A stretch of 64,000 bases of DNA from Fundidesulfovibrio putealis DSM 16056 (GCF_000429325.1 NZ_AUBQ01000014.1:184817-248816), one strand, 5' to 3'; positions 7,397 to 17,568 are shown, numbered from the stretch's first letter. The notes: generated by a model from the letters alone, not told the origin. Translations and numbers: made by a program.

Positions 7397-10057
7397 TCAC
7401 CGGGAGGCCCCCTCTTCCAGGAGCTTGCTGGCCAGCTCCAGCAACTCTTCCACCTGGAAGGGCTTTCTCAGGCACGCGGCCGCGCCTAGCGCCCTGGCCT
7501 CGCTCAGCTCCTGCTCGCTGGCCATTCCCGTCAGCACCAGCACGGGCATGGCGGGCTCGGCGAAGCTGTTGGCCTCGCGCAGGAGCGACAGGCCGTCCCG
7601 GCTGGGCATGCGGATGTCCAGGATCATGAGCTGGTAGCGGTTCTGGCGCAAAAGCGACAGGGCCACCTCGCCGTCCTGGGCGACCTCCACGACGTAGCCC
7701 TTGGACTCCAGGGACTCGCGCAGGATCTCGCGGATGTTCTGTTCGTCGTCCACAACGAGCACCGCCTGCCTGGGCGTCCTGGTGATCATGGGCAGGCCCG
7801 TGTTCCTGGCCGGGGCGGTCAGGTCGCGCGGCATGACCAGACTGAACACCGAGCCCGACCCCGGCTCGCTGGTCACGGAGATGCGCCCCTTGTGAGCGGC
7901 CACGATGCCGTACGCGGTGGACAGCCCAAGGCCGGTGCCCTTGCCCTCGGCCTTGGTGGTGAAGAAAGGGTCGAAGATTTTCTCCAGGTTTTCCCGAGGG
8001 ATGCCCACGCCCGTGTCGGAGATGCTGAACATCACCGAGTCGTTCTCGGAAGAATAGCTGATCCCGGCGGTCAGGACTCCGCCCGCGTCTTCCATGGCGT
8101 GCTGCGCGTTGAGCGCCAGGTTGAGGAGCACCTGCTCCATCTGGCGCGCGTCTGCCTTGATGTCGGGGATGGCCCCCCGGTAGTCCCGGCGGACCTCGAT
8201 GCCCTGGCTTCCCAGGCTGCCTTCCAGCAGGCTCAGCACCCGGTCCATCACGTCGCGCGGGTTCATGGCCTCCATGCGCGGGGCGGCCGGGCGGGCGAAA
8301 TCCATAAGGCTGCCGAGGATGGCGCTGATGCGCTCGATCTGCTCCACCATCTGGCGCAGGCCTTTTTTCTTGGCCTGGTCCTCCTCGCGCATTTCCAGAA
8401 GCTGGGCGCGGGCAGAAATGATGGCCAGGGGATTGTTGATCTCATGCGCCGCGCCTGCGGCCAGCTGGCCCACGGCGGCGAGGCGCTGGGTCTTCAGGAG
8501 CTTGTCGTTCATGTCCTGCATGGAGCGCATCACCTGGGCCAGACGCTCGGAGCGAAGCTCGCAGCGGCCCACCAGCTCGATGTGGCGGAAGGCCTGCGCC
8601 GCCAGCTGGGCCAGCAGGCTGACCGCCGTGCGCTCCTCGGGCAGGACGCGCCCGGACGCGGGGCGGTACAGCAGCTCTCCGAAGGATTCGGCTCCGTCGG
8701 TCAGGGTCACCATGGCCACGCCGTCCTGGAAGTGGATGGGCGGGCCTTCGGGTCCGGCCAGGGCGGAAGCCCTGGTGCGCCAGCCCGTCAGATGGTCCAG
8801 GAACTCGCGGGGAAGCCCCACGGAACTGTCTGAGTCGTCGGGCCGCAGGCTCTCGTCCAGGGGGATGTCTACGGGGCGCGGCCCGCCGCCGAACCCCCAG
8901 GCATGGCCGGTGGCCGAGCGGAGCACCGGCTCGATCACGCAGGCCAGCCCGCCGGGCGAGGCGAACCGCTCCTGGATGCACCGGGCCAGGGCCAGCAGCA
9001 CGTCCTGGGGTGTGAAGGCCTTGGCGATCTCCACCCCGGCCTGGGCCACACGCCGAAGCGCCATGGCGTCACGCTCCAGGGCCTGGTTCTTGCCGGCCAG
9101 CCCCAGGGTGGCTTCGCCCAGGCGCCGGTTGGCCCGGCCAAGCGCATTGAAATAGAAGGAGGCGGCGTCCTCCTTGAGATCAAACAAGGCGGCCCGCTCC
9201 GCGAACAGGTTGCCCACGCCCGCGCGGACCTCACGCAGCGCCACCGGCCCCTCAAGGCCCAGTGCTGAAGCCAAGCCCAGGCAGTCCGCGTCCTCGAAGC
9301 CGCTGGGCACAGTTCCCATGGCCTCATGGGCCAGCCGGTCCGCCAGCGCCACGATGAGGCTTACGGTCGCGTGCTCGCCGGCCCCCAGCAGGGCGCTGGC
9401 CGGCTGATGATGCATCCAGGCGGCGTCGATGAACAACTCCGGCAGCTTCCAGCGCTCCAGCAGCCATTTCCCGGCCAGGCAGTGGTCGGCCCCCAGGGCC
9501 TCCTGCTCGGCGGCCACCAGGCGCTGGCCCACCAGGAACTCGTCGCGCAGCAGGGAGACGTAAGCGTCGCTTCCGGCGCTTATCAGGGCCAGCTTGCCGC
9601 AGTCGTGCAGCAGTCCCGCCGCGAAGGCCGCCCCGCTAAGGCCCGGCCGGGCCTGTTCCGCCAGCAGCTTGGCCGCGCAGGCGCAGGCCAGGGAGTGCCG
9701 CCAGTATTCGCGGACCAGGGGATCGCCCGCGTCGAAGGTATTGAAGAGCCCTTCGCGCACGCACACGCACAGGGCCACCGTGCGCACCACGTCGGTGCCC
9801 AGCAGCATGGCCGCCTGGCGGATGTCGTCCACCTTCTCCACGCGGTTGAATCCGGCGGTGTTGGCGAGGCGCAGCAGCTGGGTGGAAACGGAAGGATCGG
9901 CCTCGATGGCCTCGACGAGTTCCTGAAAGTCGGGGAACTCCCTGGTGGCGATCCCAAGGATACGGGCAGCCGAGGCGGGCGCGGACGGAAGCTGTTCCAT
10001 GCTCTCGATGAGCTTGCGCATCCGGTCGGTGGTATGCTTGGGCGGGTCCTGACGCAT
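7397..10057 (-). CDS. HDOD-domain hybrid histidine kinase with C-terminal receiver
   Basis: 886 residues. Residues about 15-215 are an HDOD domain ([53 protein letters not shown]). A GAF-like or linker region follows to about 520. The kinase core has the phospho-acceptor in AAHEINNPL (His 538), then an ATPase domain with [15 protein letters not shown] and GTGLGLS. The C-terminal receiver (about 765-880) has VVDDE, the acceptor Asp 814 in LDIRMP, and a lysine in LRKPF. The domain order suggests autophosphorylation with transfer to its own receiver or to the HD-GYP regulator encoded divergently 210 bases away. The ATG at 10057 has only a weak ribosome binding site, so the exact start is uncertain. 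Confidence 0.88.
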   Translation of the reverse strand: MRQDPPKHTTDRMRKLIESMEQLPSAPASAARILGIATREFPDFQELVEAIEADPSVSTQLLRLANTAGFNRVEKVDDIRQAAMLLGTDVVRTVALCVCVREGLFNTFDAGDPLVREYWRHSLACACAAKLLAEQARPGLSGAAFAAGLLHDCGKLALISAGSDAYVSLLRDEFLVGQRLVAAEQEALGADHCLAGKWLLERWKLPELFIDAAWMHHQPASALLGAGEHATVSLIVALADRLAHEAMGTVPSGFEDADCLGLASALGLEGPVALREVRAGVGNLFAERAALFDLKEDAASFYFNALGRANRRLGEATLGLAGKNQALERDAMALRRVAQAGVEIAKAFTPQDVLLALARCIQERFASPGGLACVIEPVLRSATGHAWGFGGGPRPVDIPLDESLRPDDSDSSVGLPREFLDHLTGWRTRASALAGPEGPPIHFQDGVAMVTLTDGAESFGELLYRPASGRVLPEERTAVSLLAQLAAQAFRHIELVGRCELRSERLAQVMRSMQDMNDKLLKTQRLAAVGQLAAGAAHEINNPLAIISARAQLLEMREEDQAKKKGLRQMVEQIERISAILGSLMDFARPAAPRMEAMNPRDVMDRVLSLLEGSLGSQGIEVRRDYRGAIPDIKADARQMEQVLLNLALNAQHAMEDAGGVLTAGISYSSENDSVMFSISDTGVGIPRENLEKIFDPFFTTKAEGKGTGLGLSTAYGIVAAHKGRISVTSEPGSGSVFSLVMPRDLTAPARNTGLPMITRTPRQAVLVVDDEQNIREILRESLESKGYVVEVAQDGEVALSLLRQNRYQLMILDIRMPSRDGLSLLREANSFAEPAMPVLVLTGMASEQELSEARALGAAACLRKPFQVEELLELASKLLEEGASR

Positions 10058-10267
10058 GGCGATGCCAACTTGGGGTAAGCGTTATTTCCAGAGAGTACCG
10101 CAGTTGCTGCTCCCTACATCATCCGTTCGAAAAAGCAACCGTCCGCCCGGCTGACATGGTCTTCTACCGGTTTGCCCAAGGATGCTGGACAAATCCCGTT
10201 AGCAGGTTGTAGACCAGGACCGTCCGGGCGGTTTCCAACACCTTCATCAGGACAGGACTCGATCCAT

Positions 10268-11725
10268 ATGGCCCAACACAAGACGCGCATCCTGCTGGTG
10301 GACGATGAACCGGGCGTTCTTGAGGTCTGCGCCGAAACCCTCGAGGGGATCGCCTCCTCCGTCTCCACCGCTCGCGACGGCCTCGCGGCCATGGAACTTC
10401 TTCGCACCGAGACCTTCGACCTCATCGTGAGCGACCTGCGCATGCCCGGCATGGGCGGCCTGGACCTCATCAAGGCTGCGGGCACACTGGCCCCCGACAC
10501 AGACGTGATCGTGCTCACCGGCTACGGCGGCATCGAGAGCGCCGTGGAGTGCGTGAAGCTCGGAGCGGTGAACTACCTGCTCAAGCCCTTCAAGCTGGAA
10601 GCGTTGCGGGAGGCCGTCTGCAAGGCCCTTGAGGAACGCTCGCTTCGCGTCAAGCGCAACTCCTACGGGACGCTGGCGCAGATGCTCGCCCTGAAAGACG
10701 CCATGAACGGGCATGAGGATTCCAAATCGCTCATCAAGCAGTTCCTCGGCCAGGTGAAGTCCGCCTTTTCTCCCGACGGGATCGCCTTCTTCATCAAGGG
10801 CGTGAAGGACCTTGAGTCCGGCCCGCAGGTGCTCATCGGCCCCTATTTCCGCGACAACCCCGGCGTGCGCTCCTGGTTCGAGACCCTGAGCGCCTCCATC
10901 GCCGCCAAGGGGCGCCCCATTCTGATTGAAGGACAACTGTTGCGCGAGGCCTTCGGCAACGGGAACGGGCACGCCGCCGTCCCCACCTCGGCCATCGGCG
11001 TCCCCGTGGAAGGCCAGAACGGACCGCGCGGGGCCGTGGTCGCCTTGCGGGCCGGGAATACCGTGGCCTACGGCCTGGACGAACTCAAGCTCCTGACCCT
11101 GTTCGCGGCCCACGCCTCGCTCTGCTTCGAGAGCAACCAGGCCTGCGCCAAGCTGAAATCCGTCAACGGAGAGATCGTCTTTTCGCTGGTCCACGCCGTG
11201 GAGGCCAAGGACACCTACACCAGGGGCCACTCCGAGCGGGTGAGCCGCTACGCCACGAAGCTGGCGCGCTTCCTCGGGCTGTCCGAGGCCGAGGTGGAGC
11301 TGGTGCGCGTGGCCGGAGTGCTGCACGACATCGGCAAGATCGGCGTGCCGGACAGCATCCTGAACAAGCAGGGGCCGCTGGTTTCTCAGGAATTACCCGC
11401 CATGCGCCAGCATCCGACCATCGCGCGCACCATCCTGGGCAAGGTGGAGTCCCTCTCGGACGTTCTGCCCATCGTCTACCACCACCACGAGCGGGTGGAT
11501 GGAAACGGATACCCCGACGGTCTCTCCGGAGAGGAGATCCCCTTCCTGGCCCGGCTGGTAAGCGTGGTGGACGGGTTCGAGGCCATGACCTCCGACCGCG
11601 CCTACCACAAGGCCAGAAGCGTGGACGACGCCCGCACCATCCTGCGCAAGGGCGCGGGCAGCCAGTGGGATGCGGAGCTTGTCAACGCCTGGCTCCAGCT
11701 GCTGGACGCGCCCGGCGAGAACTGA
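10268..11725 (+). CDS. HD-GYP response regulator, probable c-di-GMP phosphodiesterase
   Basis: 485 residues from the ATG at 10268 (AGGA upstream); an upstream in-frame start at 10172 would add sequence with no domain. Residues about 7-125 are a receiver with VDDE, phospho-acceptor Asp 56 in SDLRMPG, and KPFK. A GAF-like middle region follows. The C-terminal HD-GYP domain is complete: GHSERVSRYA, HDIGKIG with His 353/Asp 354, and GNGYPDGL with GYP at 414-416, consistent with c-di-GMP hydrolysis. It is divergent from the HDOD hybrid kinase, its most likely partner, and has its own terminator. Together with the GGDEF/EAL protein this is the second c-di-GMP-degrading enzyme in the window. Confidence 0.9.
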   Translation: MAQHKTRILLVDDEPGVLEVCAETLEGIASSVSTARDGLAAMELLRTETFDLIVSDLRMPGMGGLDLIKAAGTLAPDTDVIVLTGYGGIESAVECVKLGAVNYLLKPFKLEALREAVCKALEERSLRVKRNSYGTLAQMLALKDAMNGHEDSKSLIKQFLGQVKSAFSPDGIAFFIKGVKDLESGPQVLIGPYFRDNPGVRSWFETLSASIAAKGRPILIEGQLLREAFGNGNGHAAVPTSAIGVPVEGQNGPRGAVVALRAGNTVAYGLDELKLLTLFAAHASLCFESNQACAKLKSVNGEIVFSLVHAVEAKDTYTRGHSERVSRYATKLARFLGLSEAEVELVRVAGVLHDIGKIGVPDSILNKQGPLVSQELPAMRQHPTIARTILGKVESLSDVLPIVYHHHERVDGNGYPDGLSGEEIPFLARLVSVVDGFEAMTSDRAYHKARSVDDARTILRKGAGSQWDAELVNAWLQLLDAPGEN

Positions 11726-11840
11726 GCCTCTCAGGTCGCCGTGTGGAATCGGCGCGGCGCTGCCTCGACAGCCATTTAGACCGTACGTGCGACTCGGGCT
11801 CCGGGCCGCAGCGACGCCGGTCAGGACCCCGCAAGCAACG

Positions 11841-11876
11841 AAAAGCCCCCGGCTCTCACCGGGGGCTTGCTGTTTT
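11841..11876. terminator. bidirectional terminator
   Basis: AAGCCCCCGG and CCGGGGGCTT arms with T-rich sequence on the right and AAAA on the left, between the convergent HD-GYP and rubredoxin genes. It can serve both strands. Confidence 0.85.
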
Positions 11877-11902
11877 CAACTCATTCTCGATGAAGACGCG
11901 GC

Positions 11903-12064
11903 TCAGCCCTCGACCTTCTCGAAGAATTCCTTCTCCGCCCCGCACTTGGGGCAGACCCAGTCCGCCGGGACATCCTCCCAGGCGGTGCCGGGATTCACGC
12001 CATGCGGCACGTCGCCCTCTTCAGGGTCGTACACGTAGCCGCAGGGGCATTCCCACTTGTCCAT
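11903..12064 (-). CDS. rub: rubredoxin
   Basis: 53 residues starting [17 protein letters not shown]; a GAGGAGG lies before the ATG at 12064, which makes this start better than the upstream in-frame codon at 12097. The two iron knuckles are CPCGY and CPKCGA, giving the four cysteines that hold one Fe atom in a cytoplasmic electron carrier. The size equals that of Desulfovibrio rubredoxins. It is the last gene of the rubredoxin / rubrerythrin / PerR series, all on the minus strand. In sulfate reducers rubredoxin donates electrons to rubrerythrin, superoxide reductase or oxygen reductases, so it is a natural partner of the rubrerythrin encoded just upstream. Confidence 0.97.
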   Translation of the reverse strand: MDKWECPCGYVYDPEEGDVPHGVNPGTAWEDVPADWVCPKCGAEKEFFEKVEG

Positions 12065-12186
12065 GATGGCCTCCTCACGGTATTCGGGCGATTCCATAGA
12101 CGGGCCGGGACACGATCCAGCCGTGCATCATCACGATTCGCTGGCGCACGTCACAGGCCTTGCCACAAAGATCAAGAGAGCATCAA

Positions 12187-12212
12187 TTGAAAAACATGCA
12201 CACGTTTTTCAA
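12187..12212 (-). terminator. terminator-like hairpin after rubrerythrin
   Basis: Perfect nine-base arms TTGAAAAAC / GTTTTTCAA with an eight-base loop, 10 bases past the rubrerythrin stop. Very similar hairpins occur at 50082-50115. Confidence 0.6.
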
Positions 12213-12222
12213 AGGCAGCCCG

Positions 12223-12717
12223 CTAGCCGACCGTGAAGAACGCCTTGGCGGCGGCCTTGCAGACCGGGCAGCTCTCGGGGGCGTGGTCTTCGCAGGTGTA
12301 GCCGCACACGGAACAGATGTAGTACTCGGTATCCTTGAGGCCTGCGGGGTCGGCCAGGGCCTTCTTGTACAGCTCGGCGTGGATCTTCTCCACCTCGTTG
12401 GCGAAACGGAAGGTGCGCTCGGCCTGCTTGTTGCCCTCGGCGATGGCCTCTTCGATCATCTTGGGGTACATGCTCTCGAACTCGTGGGTCTCGCCCTCGA
12501 TTGCGGCCTTCAGGTTCTCGGCGGTCCCGGCCACGCCCTTGAGAACGTGCAGGTGGGTGTGGGCGTGCACGGTTTCGGCCTCCGCAGTGGCGCGGAACAG
12601 CTTGGCCACCTGCTTCAGGCCTTCCTTGTCGGCCTGCTTGGCGAAAGCCAGGTACTTGCGGTTGGCCTGGGATTCACCGGCAAAAGCTTCCTTCAGATTC
12701 GCTTCGGACTTCGACAT
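12223..12717 (-). CDS. rbr: rubrerythrin
   Basis: 164 residues, a normal short rubrerythrin. The four-helix diiron domain is visible as [35 protein letters not shown] and [15 protein letters not shown], carrying the Glu/His iron ligands. The C-terminal rubredoxin-like domain has CSVCGYTC and CPVCKA. It reduces hydrogen peroxide to water in the cytoplasm of anaerobes, taking electrons from rubredoxin. The ATG has GGAGGC four bases upstream. A good promoter and AT-rich sequence lie directly upstream, between it and the PerR-type regulator, so control by PerR is very likely (inference). Confidence 0.97.
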   Translation of the reverse strand: MSKSEANLKEAFAGESQANRKYLAFAKQADKEGLKQVAKLFRATAEAETVHAHTHLHVLKGVAGTAENLKAAIEGETHEFESMYPKMIEEAIAEGNKQAERTFRFANEVEKIHAELYKKALADPAGLKDTEYYICSVCGYTCEDHAPESCPVCKAAAKAFFTVG

Positions 12718-12769
12718 GATGCCTCCAATTAATAAGATGGATTTTTAATTAGTAATAATTCTGACAAGA

Positions 12770-12799
12770 AGTATAAGCCAAATTGACCGTTCTGGTCAA
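12770..12799 (-). promoter_or_regulatory. probable sigma-70 promoter of rubrerythrin
   Basis: On the minus strand TTGACC (12794-12799), an 18-base spacer, then TATACT (12770-12775). The AT-rich segment between this and the start codon (12725-12765, including AATTATTACTAATT) is the likely place for a PerR operator, though it is not a perfect copy of the Bacillus PerR box. Confidence 0.65.
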
Positions 12800-12834
12800 G
12801 TGCCCTGAAACATTTCGATTGCCTGACGAACTTC

Positions 12835-13293
12835 CTACTGCGTGCCCAGGCACTCCTGACACACGCCGCGAACCACAACGCGCCGATCATCCACGCGCCC
12901 AAGGGCCTCGGAATCGTCTGGCAGAACCAACTGGTCGAACTCGCTCCACATGAAGTCATAGATGGACTTGCAGCGAGAACAGACGAAGTGGTGGTGCGGA
13001 CTCGTGTCAGCATCGAAGCGCCCCTGGTCCCCGGTGACCGGGACACGCATGATGATGCCCAGGTCGTCGAAGGTGGACAGGGTGCGGTAGACGGTGTCCA
13101 GCGAGATGGTGGGCAGCCTGCGCCGCACCCGCCCGAACACCATTTCCGCGCTGGGATGGTCCTTTGCGCCAACAAGTTCCCGCAGGATTTCAAGGCGTTG
13201 ATGCGTAAGCCGCAACCCCTTGTCCTGTGAGATGACCTTGAACTTCTCCAGGGCGGAGTCGAAATCCATGGCCATTGCATGTGTCTGCAACAT
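12835..13293 (-). CDS. perR: PerR-type peroxide-sensing Fur-family repressor
   Basis: 152 residues from the ATG at 13293, which has AAGGAG upstream; the longer frame from 13350 lacks one. The Fur winged helix (LRLTHQRLEILREL, SLDTVYRTLSTFDDLG) is followed by the metal sites. His46, Asp94, His100, His102 and Asp113 match the regulatory iron ligands of Bacillus PerR (37, 85, 91, 93, 104) with a constant offset of nine. Cys105, 108, 145 and 148 match its structural zinc cysteines with the same offset. Asp rather than Glu at position 94 is the usual PerR mark against Fur. It probably represses the rubrerythrin-rubredoxin genes and itself until peroxide oxidises it. Confidence 0.9.
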   Translation of the reverse strand: MLQTHAMAMDFDSALEKFKVISQDKGLRLTHQRLEILRELVGAKDHPSAEMVFGRVRRRLPTISLDTVYRTLSTFDDLGIIMRVPVTGDQGRFDADTSPHHHFVCSRCKSIYDFMWSEFDQLVLPDDSEALGRVDDRRVVVRGVCQECLGTQ

Positions 13294-13322
13294 GGGAACA
13301 TCTCCTTGAAACGGATAGTTTT

Positions 13323-13350
13323 CTGATAGCCTACTTGTTGTCGAAGTCAA
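13323..13350 (-). promoter_or_regulatory. probable perR promoter
   Basis: Minus-strand TTGACT (13345-13350), a 16-base spacer, TATCAG (13323-13328), 30 bases before the perR start. The spacer is one base short of ideal. Confidence 0.5.
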
Positions 13351-13457
13351 GGGTTATTGAGAAAAATTCACAACAAGGAAAGCTCCTCCTTAACGGTCGG
13401 GTTTGATTTCAGGGGCCACTTGCGCTACCCCACGCCTACCGAACCCAAGGAGCGAAC

Positions 13458-14738
13458 ATGAACGTCCTGCTGGTTGGCTCGGGCGGGCGCGAACACGCCC
13501 TGGCCTGGAAGCTCTCCCAAAGCCCCCTCGTCGATACGCTTTTCGCCGCGCCCGGAAACGGCGGCACGGCCCTTACCGCAACCAACGTCCCCCTGGCCGA
13601 CACCGACGTGGCCGGACTGGTGGACTTCGCCAAGGCCAACGCCATAGGCCTCGTGGTGGCCGGTCCCGAAGCCCCCCTGGTGGCCGGTCTGGCCGATGCG
13701 CTGGCCCAGGCCAACATCCCCTGCTTCGGCCCCGACGGCTACGCCGCGCAACTGGAAGGGTCCAAGGCCTTCGCCAAGGACATCATGCGCGCCTCCGGCG
13801 TGCCCACCGCCGACTATCAAGTCTTCACCGACTACGACGCCGCCAAGGCCTTCATCACGGCCCACGCGCTGCCCATGGTGGTCAAGGCCGACGGCCTGGC
13901 CGCCGGAAAGGGCGTGGTGGTGGCCAAGACCCACGCCGAGGCCCTGGAAGCGCTTCACGACATGATGATCGCGCGCAGCTTCGGCGCCGCCGGAGACACC
14001 GTGGTGGTGGAAGACTGCATCGTCGGCGAGGAGGCCTCCTTCCTGGCTTTCTGCGACGGCGAGACCGTGGTCCCCATGCCCTCCTGCCAGGACCACAAGG
14101 CCGTGGGCGAAGGCGACACCGGCCCCAACACCGGCGGCATGGGCGCGTACTGCCCCGCCCCGGTCCTGCCCGACACCGAGTGGGAGCGCATGGCCGCCCT
14201 GGTCATCACCCCCATCGTGCGCACCCTGGCCGCCAAAGGCCACCCCTTCAAGGGCATCCTGTACGCGGGCCTGATGATGACCGCCGACGGTCCCATGGTC
14301 CTGGAATACAACGTGCGCTTCGGAGACCCCGAGTGCCAGCCGCTGCTCATGCGCCTGGAGTCCGACATCGTGCCCATCATGCTGGCCTGCGCCTCGGGCA
14401 CGCTGACCCCGTCCCTGGTGTCCTGGAGCCCCAAGACCGCCCTGTGCGTGGTGCTGGCCGCCGGCGGGTATCCCGGCAGCTACCCCAAGGGCATGGTCAT
14501 CTCCGGCATCGAGGAAGCTGAAAAGACCCCCGGAGCGAAGGTGTTCGTGGCCGGAGCCAAGCTCGAAGCGGGCAAGCTCCTGACCACGGGCGGGCGCGTG
14601 CTCGGCGTCACCGCCCTGGGCGACGACCTGGCCTCGGCCCAGGCCAACGCCTACACCGCCGTTTCGTCCGTCCACTTCGACACGTGCCACTTCCGCCGCG
14701 ACATCGGCGACAAGGGCATCAGGAGGAGCGCGAAATGA
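13458..14738 (+). CDS. purD: phosphoribosylamine-glycine ligase
   Basis: 426 residues, the standard PurD length. It makes glycinamide ribonucleotide from phosphoribosylamine, glycine and ATP, step two of purine synthesis. Seen are the N-terminal MNVLLVGSGGREHALAW, the VVAGPEAPLVAGL stretch, SKAFAKDIM, the ATP-grasp core (VVKADGLAAGKGVVV), TGGMGAYCPAP, and FGDPECQPLL with the metal ligands. AAGGAG lies before the ATG. The stop overlaps the purE start as ATGA, so the two are translationally coupled. It is divergent from perR across 164 bases of AT-rich promoter sequence. Confidence 0.97.
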   Translation: MNVLLVGSGGREHALAWKLSQSPLVDTLFAAPGNGGTALTATNVPLADTDVAGLVDFAKANAIGLVVAGPEAPLVAGLADALAQANIPCFGPDGYAAQLEGSKAFAKDIMRASGVPTADYQVFTDYDAAKAFITAHALPMVVKADGLAAGKGVVVAKTHAEALEALHDMMIARSFGAAGDTVVVEDCIVGEEASFLAFCDGETVVPMPSCQDHKAVGEGDTGPNTGGMGAYCPAPVLPDTEWERMAALVITPIVRTLAAKGHPFKGILYAGLMMTADGPMVLEYNVRFGDPECQPLLMRLESDIVPIMLACASGTLTPSLVSWSPKTALCVVLAAGGYPGSYPKGMVISGIEEAEKTPGAKVFVAGAKLEAGKLLTTGGRVLGVTALGDDLASAQANAYTAVSSVHFDTCHFRRDIGDKGIRRSAK

Positions 14739-15229
14739 CCCAGGTCGCCATCTTCATCGGCTCTATCTCCGACCGCGACATCATGCAGCCCTGCTCCGAC
14801 GTACTGACCGAGCTTGGCATCCCGCACCTGTACACGGTCACCAGCGCGCACCGCACCCCGGACCGCACGGAAAAGCTCATCCGCGACCTGGAGGCCGACG
14901 GCTGCCAGGTGTTCATCTGCGCGGCGGGCATGGCCGCACACCTGGCCGGGGCCGTGGCCGCGCGCACCGTGAAGCCCGTGCTTGGCGTGCCCGTCACCGC
15001 GTCCGCCCTGGGCGGCATGGACGCCCTCCTCGCCACGGTGCAGATGCCGCCGGGCTTCCCGGTGGGAACCGTGGCCCTGGACAAGGCCGGGGCGCGCAAC
15101 GCCGCCTGGATGGCCGCACAGATCCTGGCCATCGGCGACAAGTCCCTGGAGGCCAAAATCATAAAGGCCCGCGAAGGCTTCGTGGCGGGCGTCGAAAAGG
15201 CCGCGCGGGAGCTCGAAGGCCGAGCCTGA
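14735..15229 (+). CDS. purE: N5-carboxyaminoimidazole ribonucleotide mutase-type PurE
   Basis: 164 residues starting at the ATG that overlaps the purD stop by four bases. The family signature is seen as [18 protein letters not shown] and [14 protein letters not shown], then [16 protein letters not shown] and a [10 protein letters not shown] loop. These look like the class I enzyme that rearranges N5-CAIR to CAIR and normally works with PurK; PurK is not in this window. A class II enzyme that carboxylates AIR directly cannot be fully excluded without an alignment. Coupling to purD and a terminator 50 bases downstream define a two-gene operon. Confidence 0.93.
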   Translation: MTQVAIFIGSISDRDIMQPCSDVLTELGIPHLYTVTSAHRTPDRTEKLIRDLEADGCQVFICAAGMAAHLAGAVAARTVKPVLGVPVTASALGGMDALLATVQMPPGFPVGTVALDKAGARNAAWMAAQILAIGDKSLEAKIIKAREGFVAGVEKAARELEGRA

Positions 15230-15277
15230 GCCCGGCTCTCCCGGCTTGTTTATCCGACAATGCCGTCAGACCGAAAC

Positions 15278-15312
15278 GCGCCCTCCACGGCATTCCCGTG
15301 GAGGGCGTTTTC
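15278..15312 (+). terminator. terminator of the purDE operon
   Basis: CGCCCTCCACGG / CCGTGGAGGGCG stem with a short loop, then TTTTCG. Confidence 0.9.
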
Positions 15313-15576
15313 GTCCTGCGCGTACGTGTCCCCGAAGCGATGTCCGCCCGATTCTCCGATACGTCTGCATCTCCGCCTTGCGCCTCACCTCCCAATACTC
15401 TATGGTCGAATCAGCTAAACTCAACGTGACAATTATCTTTCGCAGATAAGAAGCCCTTTGCATCTATCGCGCTGATGCGGGAACATGCAAGGCCTGCGCG
15501 GAACGCGCATAAACATCCCGCACCCCCGCGCTCCGCTCCGGACAATAACAGCCACGACCCCAATAACAGGAAAGGC
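15313..15576. other. leader region before the MASE3 kinase
   Basis: No gene. A small hairpin TTATCT-TTCGC-AGATAA occurs near 15433-15450. The reading frame of the kinase is open from 15475, but the sequence before 15577 is proline-rich and lacks a ribosome binding site. Confidence 0.4.
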
Positions 15577-17445
15577 ATGAAATCACTTCTTCGCTCGGTC
15601 GACTGGAAGGAAGCCTCCCTAGGCATCGTGCTTCTGGTTGCCCTGGTGATGTCGGCCTCTTACAGTTATCTGTTCTTCCACACCTTCGCCGAACTGTTCA
15701 GCATTGTCATCGCCTTCGGCGTCTTCATGCTGGCCTGGAACACCCAACGCTTCATGAACAACGGCTACCTGCTGTTCATGGGCATCGCGTACTTCTTCGT
15801 GGCCATTCTGGACCTGCTGCACACCCTGGCCTACAAGGGCATGCCCATCTTCCCCGGTTACGACGACAACAACCTCCCGCCGCAGATATGGATCGTGGCC
15901 AGGTACATGGAGAGCCTCGCGCTTCTGGCCGCCCCCCTGTTTTTCCGGCGCAAGCTGCCGGTCGTTCCCGTATTCTGCGGCTTCTGCGCCGTGACGATCC
16001 TCGCGCTGCTCTCGATCTTCTCCTGGCGGGTATTCCCCGACTGTTTCGTTGCCGGTTACGGCCTGACGCCTTTCAAGATCGCCAGCGAGTACATCATCTG
16101 CGCCATCCTGACGGGAGCGACCTGGCTGCTCTGGATCAACCGCGACAAGTTCGATCCGCTGGTGCTGCGCTTCCTCATCCTCTCCATGGCCGCCACAATC
16201 GCCACGGAACTGTGCTTCACCGCCTATACGAACCTCTACGCCACCATCAACCTGGTGGGACACATCTTCAAGATCCTCTCGTTTTACTTCATGTACCGGG
16301 CCATAATCGAAACGGGCCTGAAAAAGCCCTACGACCTCCTCTTCCGTGACCTCCAGATGGAAATCGAGGAACGGCGGAAAGCCCAAGCAGCACTCCTGGA
16401 AAGCCGGGAGCTGCTGGACAAGACCCAGAAAGCAGGCGGCATCGGCGGCTTCGACTGGGAGCGCGAAAGCAACGAACTGCACTGGACCGACGAGACCCAC
16501 CGCCTCTTCGAAGCTCCAGAGGGTTTCGTCCCTACCATGGACGCCATGCTCGAACGCGTCGATCCCGAAAACCGCATCTCCCTGATGGTCTCCTTCGATA
16601 GTTCCCGCGAAACCGGCATCCCGCTGGATGTTGAAGCCAAAATCGCCACTTTCCAGGGCAACGAACGCTGGATCAGGTTCCTGGGGGGCGTCACCCTTCA
16701 CGGCACGCGCAAAACGCTGGCCGGCGTCCTGCAAGACGTCACCGACAAGAGGCGCCTGGAACAACTGCGCGAGGACATTGACCGGATGTCCCGCCATGAC
16801 CTGAAAAGCCCCCTCAACGCCATCATCGGGCTGCCCAGGCTCATTCTTCTCGACAAGGACATGCCGCGCGAGGAAATCGACGAGTATCTGCGGCTCATCC
16901 GCCAAACTGGCTACAACATGCTGAATCTCATCAACATATCCCTGGAAATGTTCAAGATGGAACAGGGGACCTACACCTTCGAGCCAAGCCCCGTGGACAT
17001 CGTGGAACTGCTGCGCAAGCTCAAGCTCGAAGCCGCAGGCAAGCTCAAAACAAAAGAGCTCACCCTGGAGACGACCATCGAGGGACAAACTGCCGGGGAA
17101 ACAGACACGTTCCCGGTCCTCAGCGAAGAGCTGCCCTGCTGGTCCATGTTGGGAAACCTGCTGGAAAACGCCATTCAGGCGTCACCAAAGGGGCACGCCG
17201 TGACCATCGCACTCGCAAGGCAGGGCGGTCAGGGCCGGATCTCCATTACCAACAAAGGTGCTGTGCCCCACGACATCCGCGCCCGCTTCTTCGAGAAGTA
17301 CGCCACCTCCGGGAAAACACACGGCACCGGCCTTGGCACCTACTCCGCCAGACTGATCGCACAAACCCTCGGCGGCTCCATCGCACTGGACACCTCCGAC
17401 CCCGACGGAACCACCGTCCACGTGACCCTGCCCTTGGCCGAGTAA
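15577..17445 (+). CDS. MASE3-domain membrane histidine kinase with PAS domain
   Basis: 622 residues from the ATG at 15577, which has AGGAAAGG upstream. Residues about 10-250 hold some seven hydrophobic helices and match the MASE3 sensor domain (FFHTFAELFSIVIAFGVF, LDLLHTLAYKGM). A short coiled coil (about 258-285) leads to a PAS domain (about 290-390). The HisKA helix has MSRHDLKSPLNAI with His 407, and the ATPase domain has NLLENAIQASPKG, a weak G1 box (ITNKG) and GTGLGTYSARLIAQ. The MASE3 ligand is unknown. No response regulator is adjacent, so this is an orphan kinase. It is followed directly by the long repeat region. Confidence 0.9.
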   Translation: MKSLLRSVDWKEASLGIVLLVALVMSASYSYLFFHTFAELFSIVIAFGVFMLAWNTQRFMNNGYLLFMGIAYFFVAILDLLHTLAYKGMPIFPGYDDNNLPPQIWIVARYMESLALLAAPLFFRRKLPVVPVFCGFCAVTILALLSIFSWRVFPDCFVAGYGLTPFKIASEYIICAILTGATWLLWINRDKFDPLVLRFLILSMAATIATELCFTAYTNLYATINLVGHIFKILSFYFMYRAIIETGLKKPYDLLFRDLQMEIEERRKAQAALLESRELLDKTQKAGGIGGFDWERESNELHWTDETHRLFEAPEGFVPTMDAMLERVDPENRISLMVSFDSSRETGIPLDVEAKIATFQGNERWIRFLGGVTLHGTRKTLAGVLQDVTDKRRLEQLREDIDRMSRHDLKSPLNAIIGLPRLILLDKDMPREEIDEYLRLIRQTGYNMLNLINISLEMFKMEQGTYTFEPSPVDIVELLRKLKLEAAGKLKTKELTLETTIEGQTAGETDTFPVLSEELPCWSMLGNLLENAIQASPKGHAVTIALARQGGQGRISITNKGAVPHDIRARFFEKYATSGKTHGTGLGTYSARLIAQTLGGSIALDTSDPDGTTVHVTLPLAE

Positions 17446-17568
17446 GCCGACGGCGGGGCTCCGCCCCGGACCCCGGCGGGCTCCGCCCTGCACCCGCCAG
17501 GGGGATGATCCCCCTGGACCCTCAGTTAGCTTCGCGTAACGAACAGATACGTTTCAGATATCCCGCAA

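Noticed and set aside
13294..13457. Purine riboswitch or PurR site before purD
   Set aside because: The leader shows no purine-aptamer core or known PurR palindrome.
13403..14521. Arg/Gly-rich frame overlapping purD
   Set aside because: Shadow of purD in another frame.
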